Part shown: in pieces, positions 1 to 8,028 of the stretch | Numbering within the stretch: the stretch's first letter is position 1 | How the letters are laid out: each line of letters starts with the position of its first letter | Source: JBCDIQ01 sp039024295 | GTDB taxonomy: Bacteria > Bacteroidota > Bacteroidia > J057 | Reading direction: 5' to 3' | Assembly: GCA_039024295.1 (NCBI GenBank) | Contig: JBCDIQ010000072.1 | Coordinates: 1 to 18,011 of the forward strand | DNA: 18,011 nucleotides | Notes under the pieces: generated by a model | Databases searched by the model: none | What the model saw: the letters and a program-made list of their open reading frames with translations, nothing else | Told to the model about the DNA's origin: nothing | Program-made: the position numbers and the translations under genes

Positions 1-1
1 C

Positions 2-2431
2 AAATACGGCACGCTAACGACCCAGGACGGAGGATACCGTCTAAAGTTACCAGCCGGTGAGCACACCGTATTCTTTTCCTATCTCGGGTTTCGGAAAGAA
101 ATACGCACCGTCAACCTGATAAAGAACCAGACCTTAAGTATTGCCCTGGTGGAAGAGCAGGTAGAAACAGAGGAGGTGCTCATCACAGATGACGGGCGAG
201 ACCCGGCCTATGCCCTCATCAAACTTGCCATAAAAAATAAGAAGAAAAATTCCCGCCCCTTCCCGGAGTACCAATACCAAGCCTACTCCAAAATGCGCCT
301 GGGTTTTCCTGAAAACTATAACCAGGACAGCCTCAGGGCACTATTTGATTCCTTTGGATCAGAAGACGACGAAGAGGAGTCTGAATCAAAGAAGAAGAAA
401 AAGCCCAAAAAGGAACCTGAATCTGAGCAAGACGAAGCTAAGGAGGAGGAAGACAAAGAGGTACCACTGATGCTACAGTCCGGCATTTTATACCTTTCCG
501 AAACCGTTTCGGAAGTATTTGTGAAAGAGCCCAATCAAGCCCATGAACGCATTCTGAGTTCACGCGTAAGTGGACGGTCTAAGCAATTTAGTTTTTTAGG
601 GAGCCTTTCCAATCGGTTCGATGTCTACAAAAACCGAATGGTGATGGAGGGAGTCTCAGACCGTGGAGTTGTGTCACCTATTGCGGGGGATGCCCTCTTT
701 TTCTATGATTACAAATTGCTGGGAACGGTTAAGGAAGGCGGATTTCAAACCTATAAGATCCAGGTAATTCCCAAGCGAGAAATAGACCCTGTGTTTAGGG
801 GTATAATTTATTTGGCGGATAGTACCTATGCCGTATCGGCCACAGATTTGGTGGTGACCCGCAAACAATCCATCTCTTTGCTGGACACCCTGGCCATACG
901 GCAAGACTATCTTCCGGTAGAGGGTGCCTGGCTCCCCTTCAAAACGCGCAAGCGATTTGCGTTTAACTTTTCATTTTTTGTGATTCAGTTACCTTTCTCT
1001 GGCACCACCACTACCCTGCTTTCAGGCTACGAGGTCAACAAGGGCTTGGAAAAGAAAATTTTCCGGCAGGGCCTGATAGCAATTGATGACAGTGCCCTCA
1101 CCTACGATGATGCCTATTGGAAACAGGTGCGACCTGTCCCCTTGACTGTTGCAGAGAGAAAGGACTACACGGTAAGGGATAGCCTGGAAGCCGTTTACAC
1201 CTCACCGGCATATCTGGACTCGCTGACGCGTGCCACCAGAAGGGTAAATGTAAATGGCCTGCTGTTCTTTGGGCAGACATTCAGAAATTTCCGAAAAAAG
1301 ACCAGTTTAAAGATTGACCCCTTACTGGAACAAATTGGGTTCAACCCCATGGAAGGCTGGTTTGCGGGGGCAAAAGTCACCAAAACCTGGGAGCGGGAAA
1401 AACAGGGCAGCTTTTCTATTTCTCCTGCAATCAGGTATGGGTTCTCAAATGAACAATTTGGCTACCAACTAACCGGGCAAATGACGGGAAAAAATGGATT
1501 CAGGCTCACGGTTTCAGGAGGTGACTACATCAGTGAATTCAGCAGGTTTTCTCAGATTCCCTTTTATAACAATACCTACAACGCACTGGCAGACAAGCAA
1601 AGCTTTATGCGGTTGTACAGAAAACGGTTTGGTGAGGCAGAAATGGAAGCAGAACCCCTGAATGGGCTTTCGTTCGTGGTGAATGCCCGTTATGAAGACC
1701 GAAGTGAGATGGAAAATACTTCTGATTTTACTTTCAGTAACAATGACGAACCCTACGAGCCTAATTTTACGCTACCTGCTCACGAAGCCTTGATTGGCGA
1801 AGTGACCGTGAGGTACCGCCCATTCAATAAATACATCCAAACCCCAAATGGTAGAATCAGCCTGGGCTCTCGCTGGCCACAATTGGAAGCGACCTACACC
1901 AAAGGCTTTCCAGAATTGGGCGGAGATGCAGCAGATTTTCAGAAACTGACTGTGGGCATTCGGAAGACTTCTCGCCTGGGCATTTTTGGCAAAAGCAGTT
2001 GGCGGGTTACTGCTGGCAGGTTCCTTAGCCAGGATCAGGTATACTTCCCGGATGTATTTCATTTCAAAGGCAACCAGATTTTCATCCGTTTTCAGGCGTT
2101 CGATGAGTTTTTCCTGCTGCCTTACTATGAACGGTCTTCGACACGAGATTTTGTCGAGGGCCATTGGGAACATGCATTCGAAGGTTTTCTGCTGAATAAG
2201 GTTCCTGGGGTACGCAAATTAAAACTCAAGGAATATGCTGGGCTCCACTACCTGATTCAGGAAAATGGCAATCCCTACCTGGAACTCAATGTGGGATTGG
2301 AAGCCCGGATTTTCCGTGTGCTCCCCCTTAGGTTTGACCTGAACTTTCTGTTAATCGGCAATGGCAGCAGGGCACGCGACTTTGGCTGGAAGTTTCAGAT
2401 GCTGGAAAACAACGTGGTGTTGGGGGGGTGA
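2..2431 (+). CDS. DUF5686 / carboxypeptidase-regulatory-like outer-membrane protein (5' partial)
   Basis: The reading frame is open from base 2, so the gene starts outside the window. The GTG at 149 is internal. The first ~50 codons read as the end of a carboxypeptidase-regulatory-like beta-sandwich (GGYRLKLPAGEHTVFFSYLGF pattern, bases 29-91), the usual N-terminal domain of this family. The DUF5686 hallmark PEYQYQAYSKMRLGF lies at about 266-310. An unusual charged linker rich in Glu, Asp and Lys follows (about 356-466). The middle has the family's KNRMVMEGVSDRGVVSPIAGDA stretch (split here only for reading) and FRGIIYLADSTYAV. The last ~350 codons alternate aromatic and polar residues, as in a C-terminal outer-membrane beta-barrel. 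Family knowledge: Bacteroidota outer-membrane proteins of unknown function. The gene is convergent with the next one, 10 bp apart, with no clear terminator. Confidence 0.85.
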   Translation, partial: KYGTLTTQDGGYRLKLPAGEHTVFFSYLGFRKEIRTVNLIKNQTLSIALVEEQVETEEVLITDDGRDPAYALIKLAIKNKKKNSRPFPEYQYQAYSKMRLGFPENYNQDSLRALFDSFGSEDDEEESESKKKKKPKKEPESEQDEAKEEEDKEVPLMLQSGILYLSETVSEVFVKEPNQAHERILSSRVSGRSKQFSFLGSLSNRFDVYKNRMVMEGVSDRGVVSPIAGDALFFYDYKLLGTVKEGGFQTYKIQVIPKREIDPVFRGIIYLADSTYAVSATDLVVTRKQSISLLDTLAIRQDYLPVEGAWLPFKTRKRFAFNFSFFVIQLPFSGTTTTLLSGYEVNKGLEKKIFRQGLIAIDDSALTYDDAYWKQVRPVPLTVAERKDYTVRDSLEAVYTSPAYLDSLTRATRRVNVNGLLFFGQTFRNFRKKTSLKIDPLLEQIGFNPMEGWFAGAKVTKTWEREKQGSFSISPAIRYGFSNEQFGYQLTGQMTGKNGFRLTVSGGDYISEFSRFSQIPFYNNTYNALADKQSFMRLYRKRFGEAEMEAEPLNGLSFVVNARYEDRSEMENTSDFTFSNNDEPYEPNFTLPAHEALIGEVTVRYRPFNKYIQTPNGRISLGSRWPQLEATYTKGFPELGGDAADFQKLTVGIRKTSRLGIFGKSSWRVTAGRFLSQDQVYFPDVFHFKGNQIFIRFQAFDEFFLLPYYERSSTRDFVEGHWEHAFEGFLLNKVPGVRKLKLKEYAGLHYLIQENGNPYLELNVGLEARIFRVLPLRFDLNFLLIGNGSRARDFGWKFQMLENNVVLGG

Positions 2432-2441
2432 TCATCCTCTC

Positions 2442-3650
2442 TCACGGACTATTCTTCAGCTTAAAATAGAAATTATTCGCCTTTACTTGCTTTACAGCCA
2501 GATCAAGGGCTTTCTGGGCCTCAAGAAATTTTTCAAAGGTGGTAAAATCATAGACGAGGTCTACACGCCTTTTGTCCATCAGTTCTACCAGCTCAGCACT
2601 GTGAGCAATGTTATTCCGCAGAAACAGGATCAAGTTGCTGTTTCGGATATGGGGCCATTCTTCCCGGTTGTTGTACATCCGGATGAGCGATCGCAGGTAG
2701 AGTCCGTTCAGGTCATGGTAGGTAAGGACATAGCGAGGATTACCTGCCCTGATTTCCGCTATGGCCTGTACCCCGGAACCGTCTCCAGCCACCTCCATGG
2801 CTTCTCCCAGGGTAACGCCCACCAAATGCAGGGCTTCCCGCATTTCCGTTTCCATCTGGTGCACGCGCTCATAGGTGTACACAAAGGTTTTTAGGTCGTT
2901 GTAGTCAGAGAAATGGACCACGCCTACTCGGGTTCCTTCCTGCATGACGAACAATAAATCGTGGGCACGGAACTTTTCAACGATTTCTTCCTTAAACACA
3001 TATTCATTCACCTGAACAAATCGCATCCTGTCGGGCAGTTCCTTTCTGATCTGACTCAGCATCCCGGGGCGGAGGCGCTCATCCAGATATGGGAGTACTT
3101 GATTGGGTATGTCCTCTTGCAATTGCTGCTGCTTCCCAGTCAACCAGTCAAACGCTTCCATCAAAGCTGCCACCAACGGTTCCAAAGACTCTTTTCGAGA
3201 CTTATCTATCAGAAAGTCAACCGTTTCCAATCCCATTTCACAGAGAAGCTTTTGTCGGAGGGTGTTTTCCAGCTTTTGCCAAAGGGGCTCGCTGGTCCGC
3301 TCAACAGCTTGTAAAATTGACTGGAAATTGATCCGCTCTTCTGTGTAAGTCTGGAGCAAATTCATGAGTCCTTTGGAGAGGATGCGGTTGTATTCATAGC
3401 GAAGGTCTTGCACGAAAACTCGCTTTTTCCGTGCGTCCAAGAGCTCTTTTTTGTGAAAATGCTGCCCGCTTTTATCCAGCTGGTAGTACACCAAGTCATC
3501 GTGATAGGCAGGCAGGACATCAATGTTGCGCTCCTTACAAAACGATAGACATTCGTCTTTGTAGTTTTTCTCGAAAAATATGACCTCTTCGGTCATCAGG
3601 TCCCTAAAGGTGAGCATGCAGGTAAATTTGGATGTACCAAACTTACGCAT
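2442..3650 (-). CDS. CBS-like / Swt1-like HEPN domain protein
   Basis: About 402 aa from the ATG at 3650. ATGs at 3617 and 3596 and a TTG at 3668 are also in frame, and no ribosome-binding site decides between them. The N-terminus (LTFRDLMTEEVIFFEKNYKDE, then NIDVLPAYHDD) and a second segment near residues 210-255 (VNEYVFKEEIVEKFRAHD, then GVVHFSDYNDL) each resemble half of a CBS domain. A helical, Gln/Glu/Leu-rich stretch lies between them. The last ~145 residues fit a Swt1-like HEPN domain: a helix with YERVHQMETEMREAL, then LTYHDLNGLYLRSLI, then LFLRNNIAHS, which carries the HEPN RNx3H motif (Arg345, His350). HEPN domains are commonly metal-independent RNases. The inferred role is a ligand-sensing RNase or RNA-binding protein. 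No partner nucleotidyltransferase or antitoxin is visible. The gene is divergent from the small gene at 3763. The CBS assignment is weaker than the HEPN one. Confidence 0.8.
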   Translation of the reverse strand: MRKFGTSKFTCMLTFRDLMTEEVIFFEKNYKDECLSFCKERNIDVLPAYHDDLVYYQLDKSGQHFHKKELLDARKKRVFVQDLRYEYNRILSKGLMNLLQTYTEERINFQSILQAVERTSEPLWQKLENTLRQKLLCEMGLETVDFLIDKSRKESLEPLVAALMEAFDWLTGKQQQLQEDIPNQVLPYLDERLRPGMLSQIRKELPDRMRFVQVNEYVFKEEIVEKFRAHDLLFVMQEGTRVGVVHFSDYNDLKTFVYTYERVHQMETEMREALHLVGVTLGEAMEVAGDGSGVQAIAEIRAGNPRYVLTYHDLNGLYLRSLIRMYNNREEWPHIRNSNLILFLRNNIAHSAELVELMDKRRVDLVYDFTTFEKFLEAQKALDLAVKQVKANNFYFKLKNSP

Positions 3651-3711
3651 TCCCAGTTTTTGCACCAAAACTGGCGAAAGTCCACCCCTAAAACCTCTGA
3701 GTAGAAATAGC

Positions 3712-3719
3712 CAAATCTA
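3712..3719 (-). promoter_or_regulatory. Putative -7 box TAGATTTG for the HEPN gene
   Basis: On the minus strand the sequence TAGATTTG matches the Bacteroidota -7 consensus TAnnTTTG exactly and lies 61 nt before the ATG at 3650. No TTG at the usual 19-21 nt spacing was found upstream, so the -33 half is weak or absent. Confidence 0.4.
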
Positions 3720-3762
3720 TATACGACTGCTAGCTTGGGATTAGAACGTAACTCAACTAGCT

Positions 3763-4098
3763 ATGTTAGCACATGATCCTTTCTTCCTCAAGCACAACAG
3801 TCCGGGTCCGGATGACACAGATCTGATTGGTGCCATATCCGATGTATACTTTACCCGTGAGGTGCAATGGTTGCTCAACACCTACATTCACCCACAAGTA
3901 GTGCAGGAAGGAGATAAATGGATTGTATATCTGGTATTTACGTCTCGCCAGCCCCCTTACCGGATGCTGAAGCGCAAAGCCCAAACCTGTAATTCAGAGA
4001 AAGACGCCTCTCTGGTGTATGACCTGTACCGGCAGGTGGCCAAATCTACCCGTGTCTCTCGTACGAAGGCCAAGATGCTGGAAGTTTGCTGTAATTGA
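3763..4098 (+). CDS. Small hypothetical protein (111 aa)
   Basis: I do not recognise this protein. It starts at an ATG and is divergent from the HEPN gene with about 112 bp between the starts. The sequence looks like a folded soluble protein: a beta-like segment (DKWIVYLVFTS) and a basic helical C-terminus (YDLYRQVAKSTRVSRTKAK), with no signal peptide or membrane segment and two adjacent Cys near the end. Codon composition resembles its neighbours. It shows no nucleotidyltransferase or helix-turn-helix motif, so sequence alone gives no support for an antitoxin role despite its position beside a HEPN gene. An open reading frame on the opposite strand covers part of it, but this frame is longer, starts with ATG and fits the intergenic spacing better. 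Confidence 0.6.
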   Translation: MLAHDPFFLKHNSPGPDDTDLIGAISDVYFTREVQWLLNTYIHPQVVQEGDKWIVYLVFTSRQPPYRMLKRKAQTCNSEKDASLVYDLYRQVAKSTRVSRTKAKMLEVCCN

Positions 4099-4302
4099 GC
4101 AATTCTAATCCCTAGGTTACTCCAATCAGGTTTTTTCCTTGTCCTAAATTAGGTGCTGCTATCTTTTGCATTCTCCAAACTGGGCAAGGTGATATTCCCA
4201 ACAATCATTTTTTTTAGTTTGCCTTGTCAAAAATCTCTGCGAAAAGAGAGAATTAGCTATTTTGAAGCTTTTTTAACACATTCGGTGTTATAACAGACTG
4301 CG

Positions 4303-4770
4303 GTGAAAGAAACCCACATCAAAAAAGGCCAGATTATCCAGCGAAAAGGGGACCTCAACAGCAAGGTCTATCAGGTCAAATCCGGTTTATTGAGAAGCTA
4401 CACCATTGACGAAAAGGGCAAAGAGCACATTTTCATGTTTGCCTCTGAAGGCTGGCTCATTGCGGATATTGTCTGGCCCGATGAGCCATGTGAATTATTC
4501 ATTGATGCACTTGAGAATTCGGTCGTAGTTGGGTGGGAGAAAAATATCCGCATGAATCATGATGTGGAGAAATTGATTAGGCGAATTCGTGTGCTGCAAA
4601 AGCGGGTCATCCTCCTGATGAGTGCCTCGGCCCTTGAACGCTATGAACACTTCGTGGAAACCTATCCCAAAATTGTGCAGCGGGTTCCTCAAAAAATGAT
4701 CGCTTCCTACCTAGGTATTACACCAGAGGCCCTCAGTACTGTCAAACGGAACCGGATTCAAAAGCAATAG
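4303..4770 (+). CDS. Crp/Fnr-family transcriptional regulator, short form
   Basis: 155 aa from a GTG start. An in-frame TAA at 4291 leaves no ATG upstream, so the start is forced to 4303 or later. Residues 1-85 form the cyclic-nucleotide-binding-like beta-roll (KKGQIIQRKGDLNSKVYQVKSGLL, read in two parts as a glycine-turn pair, then MFASEGWLIADI). Residues 90-125 form the long dimer helix, and 128-150 a helix-turn-helix (MIASYLGITPEALSTVKR), the usual arrangement for Bacteroidota Crp-like proteins. Family members are normally about 190 aa. This one lacks the initial ~30-residue helical segment, and I see no frameshifted remnant of it upstream. The ligand is unknown. The next gene, a YceI protein 90 bp downstream on the same strand, is a plausible target. 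Confidence 0.85.
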   Translation: MKETHIKKGQIIQRKGDLNSKVYQVKSGLLRSYTIDEKGKEHIFMFASEGWLIADIVWPDEPCELFIDALENSVVVGWEKNIRMNHDVEKLIRRIRVLQKRVILLMSASALERYEHFVETYPKIVQRVPQKMIASYLGITPEALSTVKRNRIQKQ

Positions 4771-4824
4771 AGCTTATTACCTCATTTATTAATCTACCTT
4801 AATGCAGCTGAGATAAGGGTATGC

Positions 4825-4832
4825 TAGTTTTG
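4825..4832 (+). promoter_or_regulatory. Putative -7 box TAGTTTTG for the YceI gene
   Basis: Exact match to the Bacteroidota TAnnTTTG box, ending 28 nt before the YceI ATG. A TTA at 4799-4801 lies at about the right place for the -33 element, but its spacing (23 nt) is a little long. Confidence 0.5.
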
Positions 4833-4860
4833 GGGGATTGTTCACCCAACTAAAAGAACT

Positions 4861-5337
4861 ATGACAACCCAAATCATGACCATCGATCAGGTAAATTCAA
4901 AAGCTTCGTTCACGGTAAAGAAGCTGGGATTGTTAACCGTTAAGGGTACCCTAGCCGATATGAGTGGCGAAATCAGCTTTGATGAAAATGACCTGAAAAA
5001 CTCCTCCTTTCACGTTAAGGTACAAGCAGCAACCATACAAACAGGTAACCCCAAACGGGATGAACACCTGAAAACCGAAGACTTTTTCGATGTTCAGACC
5101 TATCCCACCCTTACTTTTACCTCTACCAACATCGAAGGGGCCAACGGCCACTACAAAGCTATAGGGCCGCTTACCATGCTGGAAACCAGCAAGAAAGTTG
5201 AGATTCCCTTTGAGTTTAGGGATGGGATGTTCACCGGACAATTTTCCCTGGACCGGACTACCTATGGGTTAGTGGCCAAAATCCCCACATTGGTGGTTGG
5301 GAAGAAGATTGAGGTAGCGATTGCTTGTAGGGTTTAA
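4861..5337 (+). CDS. YceI-family protein, without signal peptide
   Basis: 158 aa, with the YceI lipocalin-like pattern throughout: ITIDQ-type first strand (MTIDQVNSKASFTVKKLG), then VKGTLADMSGEISFD, the family's most conserved stretch NPKRDEHLKTEDFF (residues 63-76) followed by YPTLTFTST, and a closing strand IEVAIACRV. The family binds isoprenoid or amphiphilic lipid-like ligands in a beta-barrel and is usually periplasmic. This copy starts directly with the domain and has no signal peptide or lipobox, so it is probably cytoplasmic. It follows the short Crp-like regulator by 90 bp and has its own promoter box. The helicase gene ends convergently 23 bp downstream. Confidence 0.9.
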   Translation: MTTQIMTIDQVNSKASFTVKKLGLLTVKGTLADMSGEISFDENDLKNSSFHVKVQAATIQTGNPKRDEHLKTEDFFDVQTYPTLTFTSTNIEGANGHYKAIGPLTMLETSKKVEIPFEFRDGMFTGQFSLDRTTYGLVAKIPTLVVGKKIEVAIACRV

Positions 5338-5340
5338 AGG

Positions 5341-5360
5341 GGAAGGAAACGTTCACTTCC
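5341..5360. terminator. Possible hairpin between convergent genes
   Basis: GGAAG at 5341-5345 pairs with CTTCC at 5356-5360. An inner GAA/TTC pairing extends this to about 8 bp with one bulged A and a loop of three. It fills the gap between the YceI and helicase stop codons. There is no T-tract on either strand, so termination is only a suggestion. Confidence 0.3.
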
Positions 5361-7898
5361 TCATCCTCCCACCTTTGCCGCAGCACGCCTCAGCGGCACC
5401 TGCATCTTGGCAATACGATCTGACAACTTTTCCGAACTGACGGTTAACCTGCCGCGAAGCTGCTCCACCAGTAGTTGGAACGCAAAAGGCGAAGCCTGCT
5501 TCAAGTCGGTGATGGCCAGTTTTTGATGGGTAATGCGATCTAGAGCTGCCCTAAGCCGGGCATCGTCCACCTGATAGTCAATCACTTCGGAGTATGCCTG
5601 CCGCAACAGCAGGTTCTGGGGATCGTATTCTTTGAATACCTTGAAAATGAGTGCACTGGTGGCGTGGAGGTGCTTATTGGTATTGGGTCGACCGGGGAAG
5701 CCTGCGAAGGTCAGTCCTGAAATGCGGGCAATTTCGTAGAATTTCTTCAGGGCCATGATGGTTTCATTTACACTTCTCTCCAGGTCAGCGGCCAGGTTTT
5801 CGGTACTGAACAACCCCGCTTCTATGGCAGCCTCCAAGGGCACTTCTTGGTCAGAGGTTAGCTCCAGTCCATAGTCATTCATGGCAATGGAAAAAGTGAT
5901 GGGCTGGATTCGTGAAATTCGATAAGCAAATAAGGCGCCCAGCATTTCATGAAGTACGCGCCCCTCGAACGGGTACAAGCACAGGTGAAATCCCTCACGG
6001 GTTTTGAGCCGTTCGATCAGGAACAAATCTTCCTGCGGAATATGCGACCATGCTTTCTGCAGGTTGAACAACGGCTTGAGGTGCTGTAGCTCAACCGACT
6101 TGCTGTTGCCCTTGGCATAATCGTCCAATTGCTGGCGGATAATGGTTGCCATTTGTGAACTCAGCGGCATGCGTGAGCCATTCCAGTTCGGCATCTTACT
6201 CGTCTTCCGTCGTGACCGACGCACAAAGACTTCATTGTTGCGAACGCGCACCAGCTCTAAGGGCCGACCGGCAAACCAGAAGTGGTCATTCGGACTTAGT
6301 GTGGCGATGAAGCTTTCTTCTATGGTGCCTAGATAGCCTCCGCTCAGGAACTTAACTTTTAAAGAAGTATCGGACACGATGGTACCCATCGAAAGCCGAT
6401 GCCGCGTGGCAATGCCTCGTTTATTCACCCGAAAATAGCCATCTTCATCAATCTCCACCTTCTGGTACTCCTCGTAGGCTTGGAGGGATTTGCCTCCCGT
6501 GGTGATAAACTCCAATATCCAATTCCACTCTTCCCGTTGTAGGTGGGCATAAGAAAAGGTGGTTTTTACTTCTTCCAGGGCTTTCTCCGGCAGAAACCCA
6601 TCTCCCACTGCCAGGGTCACGAGGTATTGGATCAAGGTATCGTAGGCCAGTATAATGGGCGGTCGCTCCTCGATGAGTTTGTCGTCAACGGCCTTCCTCA
6701 AGGCTGCCGCCTCGACCAATTCAAGGGAATGCGTTGGCACAAAAAATATTCGGCTGATCGCACCTGGCTGGTGACCACTACGGCCGGCACGTTGCATAAA
6801 TCGCGCAACACCCTTCGGTCCACCAATTTGGATAACCGTATCTACCGGCCGAAAATCTACCCCTAAATCCAGGCTGGCGGTACACACCACCAGTTTCAGC
6901 CGTCCTTCGTGCAAGGCTTCCTCCACCCAGGTCCGCGTCTCCTGGCTGAGGGAACCATGATGCAAGGCCATGATGCCCGCCCAATGGGGTCGCTCAGTAA
7001 GCAAGGTTTGGTACCAAAGCTCAGCCTGCTTTCGGGTGTTGCAAAACAGCAAGGTGGAATCACTTTCCTCTACCAGCGGGGTTACCTGATGAACCATGTG
7101 AATGCCCAGGTGCCCTGACCAGGGAAAGGTCTCTATTTCCTCCGGTAGCACAGAAGTAACTTCGATCTGCTTGTCCAGATTAGCTCGGACAATGGTGGCT
7201 TGTTGGCCTTTGGCATCGGCACCCAATAAAACCTCCAATGCTTCTTGCATATTGCCAATGGTGGCTGATATGCCCCATACCCGAAAATCTGGACTGATGG
7301 TTTTCAGATGGGCTGATGCCAATTCTACCTGTACCCCTCGCTTGGTCCCAAGCAGGTCATGCCATTCATCTACGACCAATACCTGTAGGCCTTTGAAATA
7401 CTTCGCATGGTTTTTATTGGAAATGAGCACATGCAGGCTTTCTGGCGTCGTCACCAGACATTCGGGCATGTTCTTTTTTTGCCGGGCACGCACACTGGTC
7501 GAGGTATCCCCTGTGCGCAATTCGACTCGCCAGGGGAGTTCCAGCTCTATGCAGGCCTCCTGCATGGAGCTGGCAGCATCCTTTGCCAATGCCCGCAACG
7601 GACTGATCCAAAGTACCTTGAGTCCGTTTTTCTCCTTGGTCTTATAATCCGGATTTTTTTGGATCCAATCCATGAGGATGGGCAACCACATGGCCAGGGT
7701 CTTTCCGCTACCCGTTGGTGCATTCAGCAAACCGCTTTTCCCTTCCAGATAATGCGCGAGCATTTCCTCCTGAAACGGAAAGGGGGACCAGCCCCGGCCG
7801 TCGAACCAGTCGTTGAAGTGTTGTGTGGACGAGCTAACCTTGACAGGGTTCGAAACCCTGTCAAGGTTTGATTCTCGCGAAGCTGAACGCTTAGGCAT
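5361..7898 (-). CDS. Ligase-associated (Lhr-like) DEXH-box DNA helicase
   Basis: 845 aa superfamily 2 helicase. Visible motifs: Walker A APTGSGKT (residues 60-67), ISPLRALAKD (motif Ia), TTPESL (Ib), DEWH (177-180), SAT (211-213), LLFCNTRKQAE (IV), ASLDLGVDF (V) and QRAGRSGH (369-376). The C-terminal ~400 residues match the Lhr-type winged-helix and extension region. The DEWH and FPFQ features point to the ligase-associated branch, which in other genomes sits with an ATP-dependent DNA ligase, an MBL-fold exonuclease and a phosphoesterase; none of these is in the window. The start at 7898 is forced: a 33-bp palindrome encodes residues 11-21, and no in-frame ATG, GTG or TTG follows it before the conserved WFDGRGWSPFPFQ. 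Two TAGATTTC sequences (7904-7911 and 7927-7934, minus strand) are each one base off the -7 consensus. Confidence 0.92.
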   Translation of the reverse strand: MPKRSASRESNLDRVSNPVKVSSSTQHFNDWFDGRGWSPFPFQEEMLAHYLEGKSGLLNAPTGSGKTLAMWLPILMDWIQKNPDYKTKEKNGLKVLWISPLRALAKDAASSMQEACIELELPWRVELRTGDTSTSVRARQKKNMPECLVTTPESLHVLISNKNHAKYFKGLQVLVVDEWHDLLGTKRGVQVELASAHLKTISPDFRVWGISATIGNMQEALEVLLGADAKGQQATIVRANLDKQIEVTSVLPEEIETFPWSGHLGIHMVHQVTPLVEESDSTLLFCNTRKQAELWYQTLLTERPHWAGIMALHHGSLSQETRTWVEEALHEGRLKLVVCTASLDLGVDFRPVDTVIQIGGPKGVARFMQRAGRSGHQPGAISRIFFVPTHSLELVEAAALRKAVDDKLIEERPPIILAYDTLIQYLVTLAVGDGFLPEKALEEVKTTFSYAHLQREEWNWILEFITTGGKSLQAYEEYQKVEIDEDGYFRVNKRGIATRHRLSMGTIVSDTSLKVKFLSGGYLGTIEESFIATLSPNDHFWFAGRPLELVRVRNNEVFVRRSRRKTSKMPNWNGSRMPLSSQMATIIRQQLDDYAKGNSKSVELQHLKPLFNLQKAWSHIPQEDLFLIERLKTREGFHLCLYPFEGRVLHEMLGALFAYRISRIQPITFSIAMNDYGLELTSDQEVPLEAAIEAGLFSTENLAADLERSVNETIMALKKFYEIARISGLTFAGFPGRPNTNKHLHATSALIFKVFKEYDPQNLLLRQAYSEVIDYQVDDARLRAALDRITHQKLAITDLKQASPFAFQLLVEQLRGRLTVSSEKLSDRIAKMQVPLRRAAAKVGG
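7836..7868. repeat. Perfect palindromic repeat inside helicase codons
   Basis: Two 15-nt arms, AACCTTGACAGGGTT (7836-7850) and AACCCTGTCAAGGTT (7854-7868), are exact reverse complements around the 3-nt spacer CGA. The element is 33 bp, exactly 11 codons, and is in register with the helicase frame (residues 11-21). It resembles the extragenic palindromes (AACCTTGACAGGG type) that I recall as dispersed in Bacteroidota genomes. No second copy occurs in this window. Confidence 0.85.
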
Positions 7899-7972
7899 AG
7901 GGAGAAATCTAGTAATAAACCACGAAGAAATCTACATCTACCCTTAACCCCATTTTCCTTGAATAGTTGAAC

Positions 7973-8005
7973 AAAAAAAGCCAAACACCATTTGAGGCGT
8001 TTGGC
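7973..8005 (-). terminator. Intrinsic terminator of the lipoprotein gene
   Basis: Read on the minus strand, GCCAAACGCC and GGTGTTTGGC form a 10-bp stem with one G-U pair and a six-base loop, followed directly by seven T. It lies 24 bp past the lipoprotein stop and before the helicase gene, so the helicase is probably transcribed from its own promoter. Confidence 0.85.
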
Positions 8006-8028
8006 TTCAAGCGTTACCTGTATCTTTC

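Noticed and set aside
3763..4098. Small gene as antitoxin of the HEPN protein
   Set aside because: The genes are divergent, not an operon, and the small protein shows no nucleotidyltransferase or DNA-binding motif.
4220..4260. Inverted repeat TCTCT...AGAGA before the Crp gene as an operator or terminator
   Set aside because: The stem is only five A/T-containing pairs, with no T-tract and no clear promoter beside it; it could easily be chance.
7102..7647. 181-codon open frame on the plus strand inside the helicase gene
   Set aside because: It is antisense to strongly conserved helicase motifs, has no recognisable domain and is rich in Ser/Cys/Arg as expected of a shadow frame.
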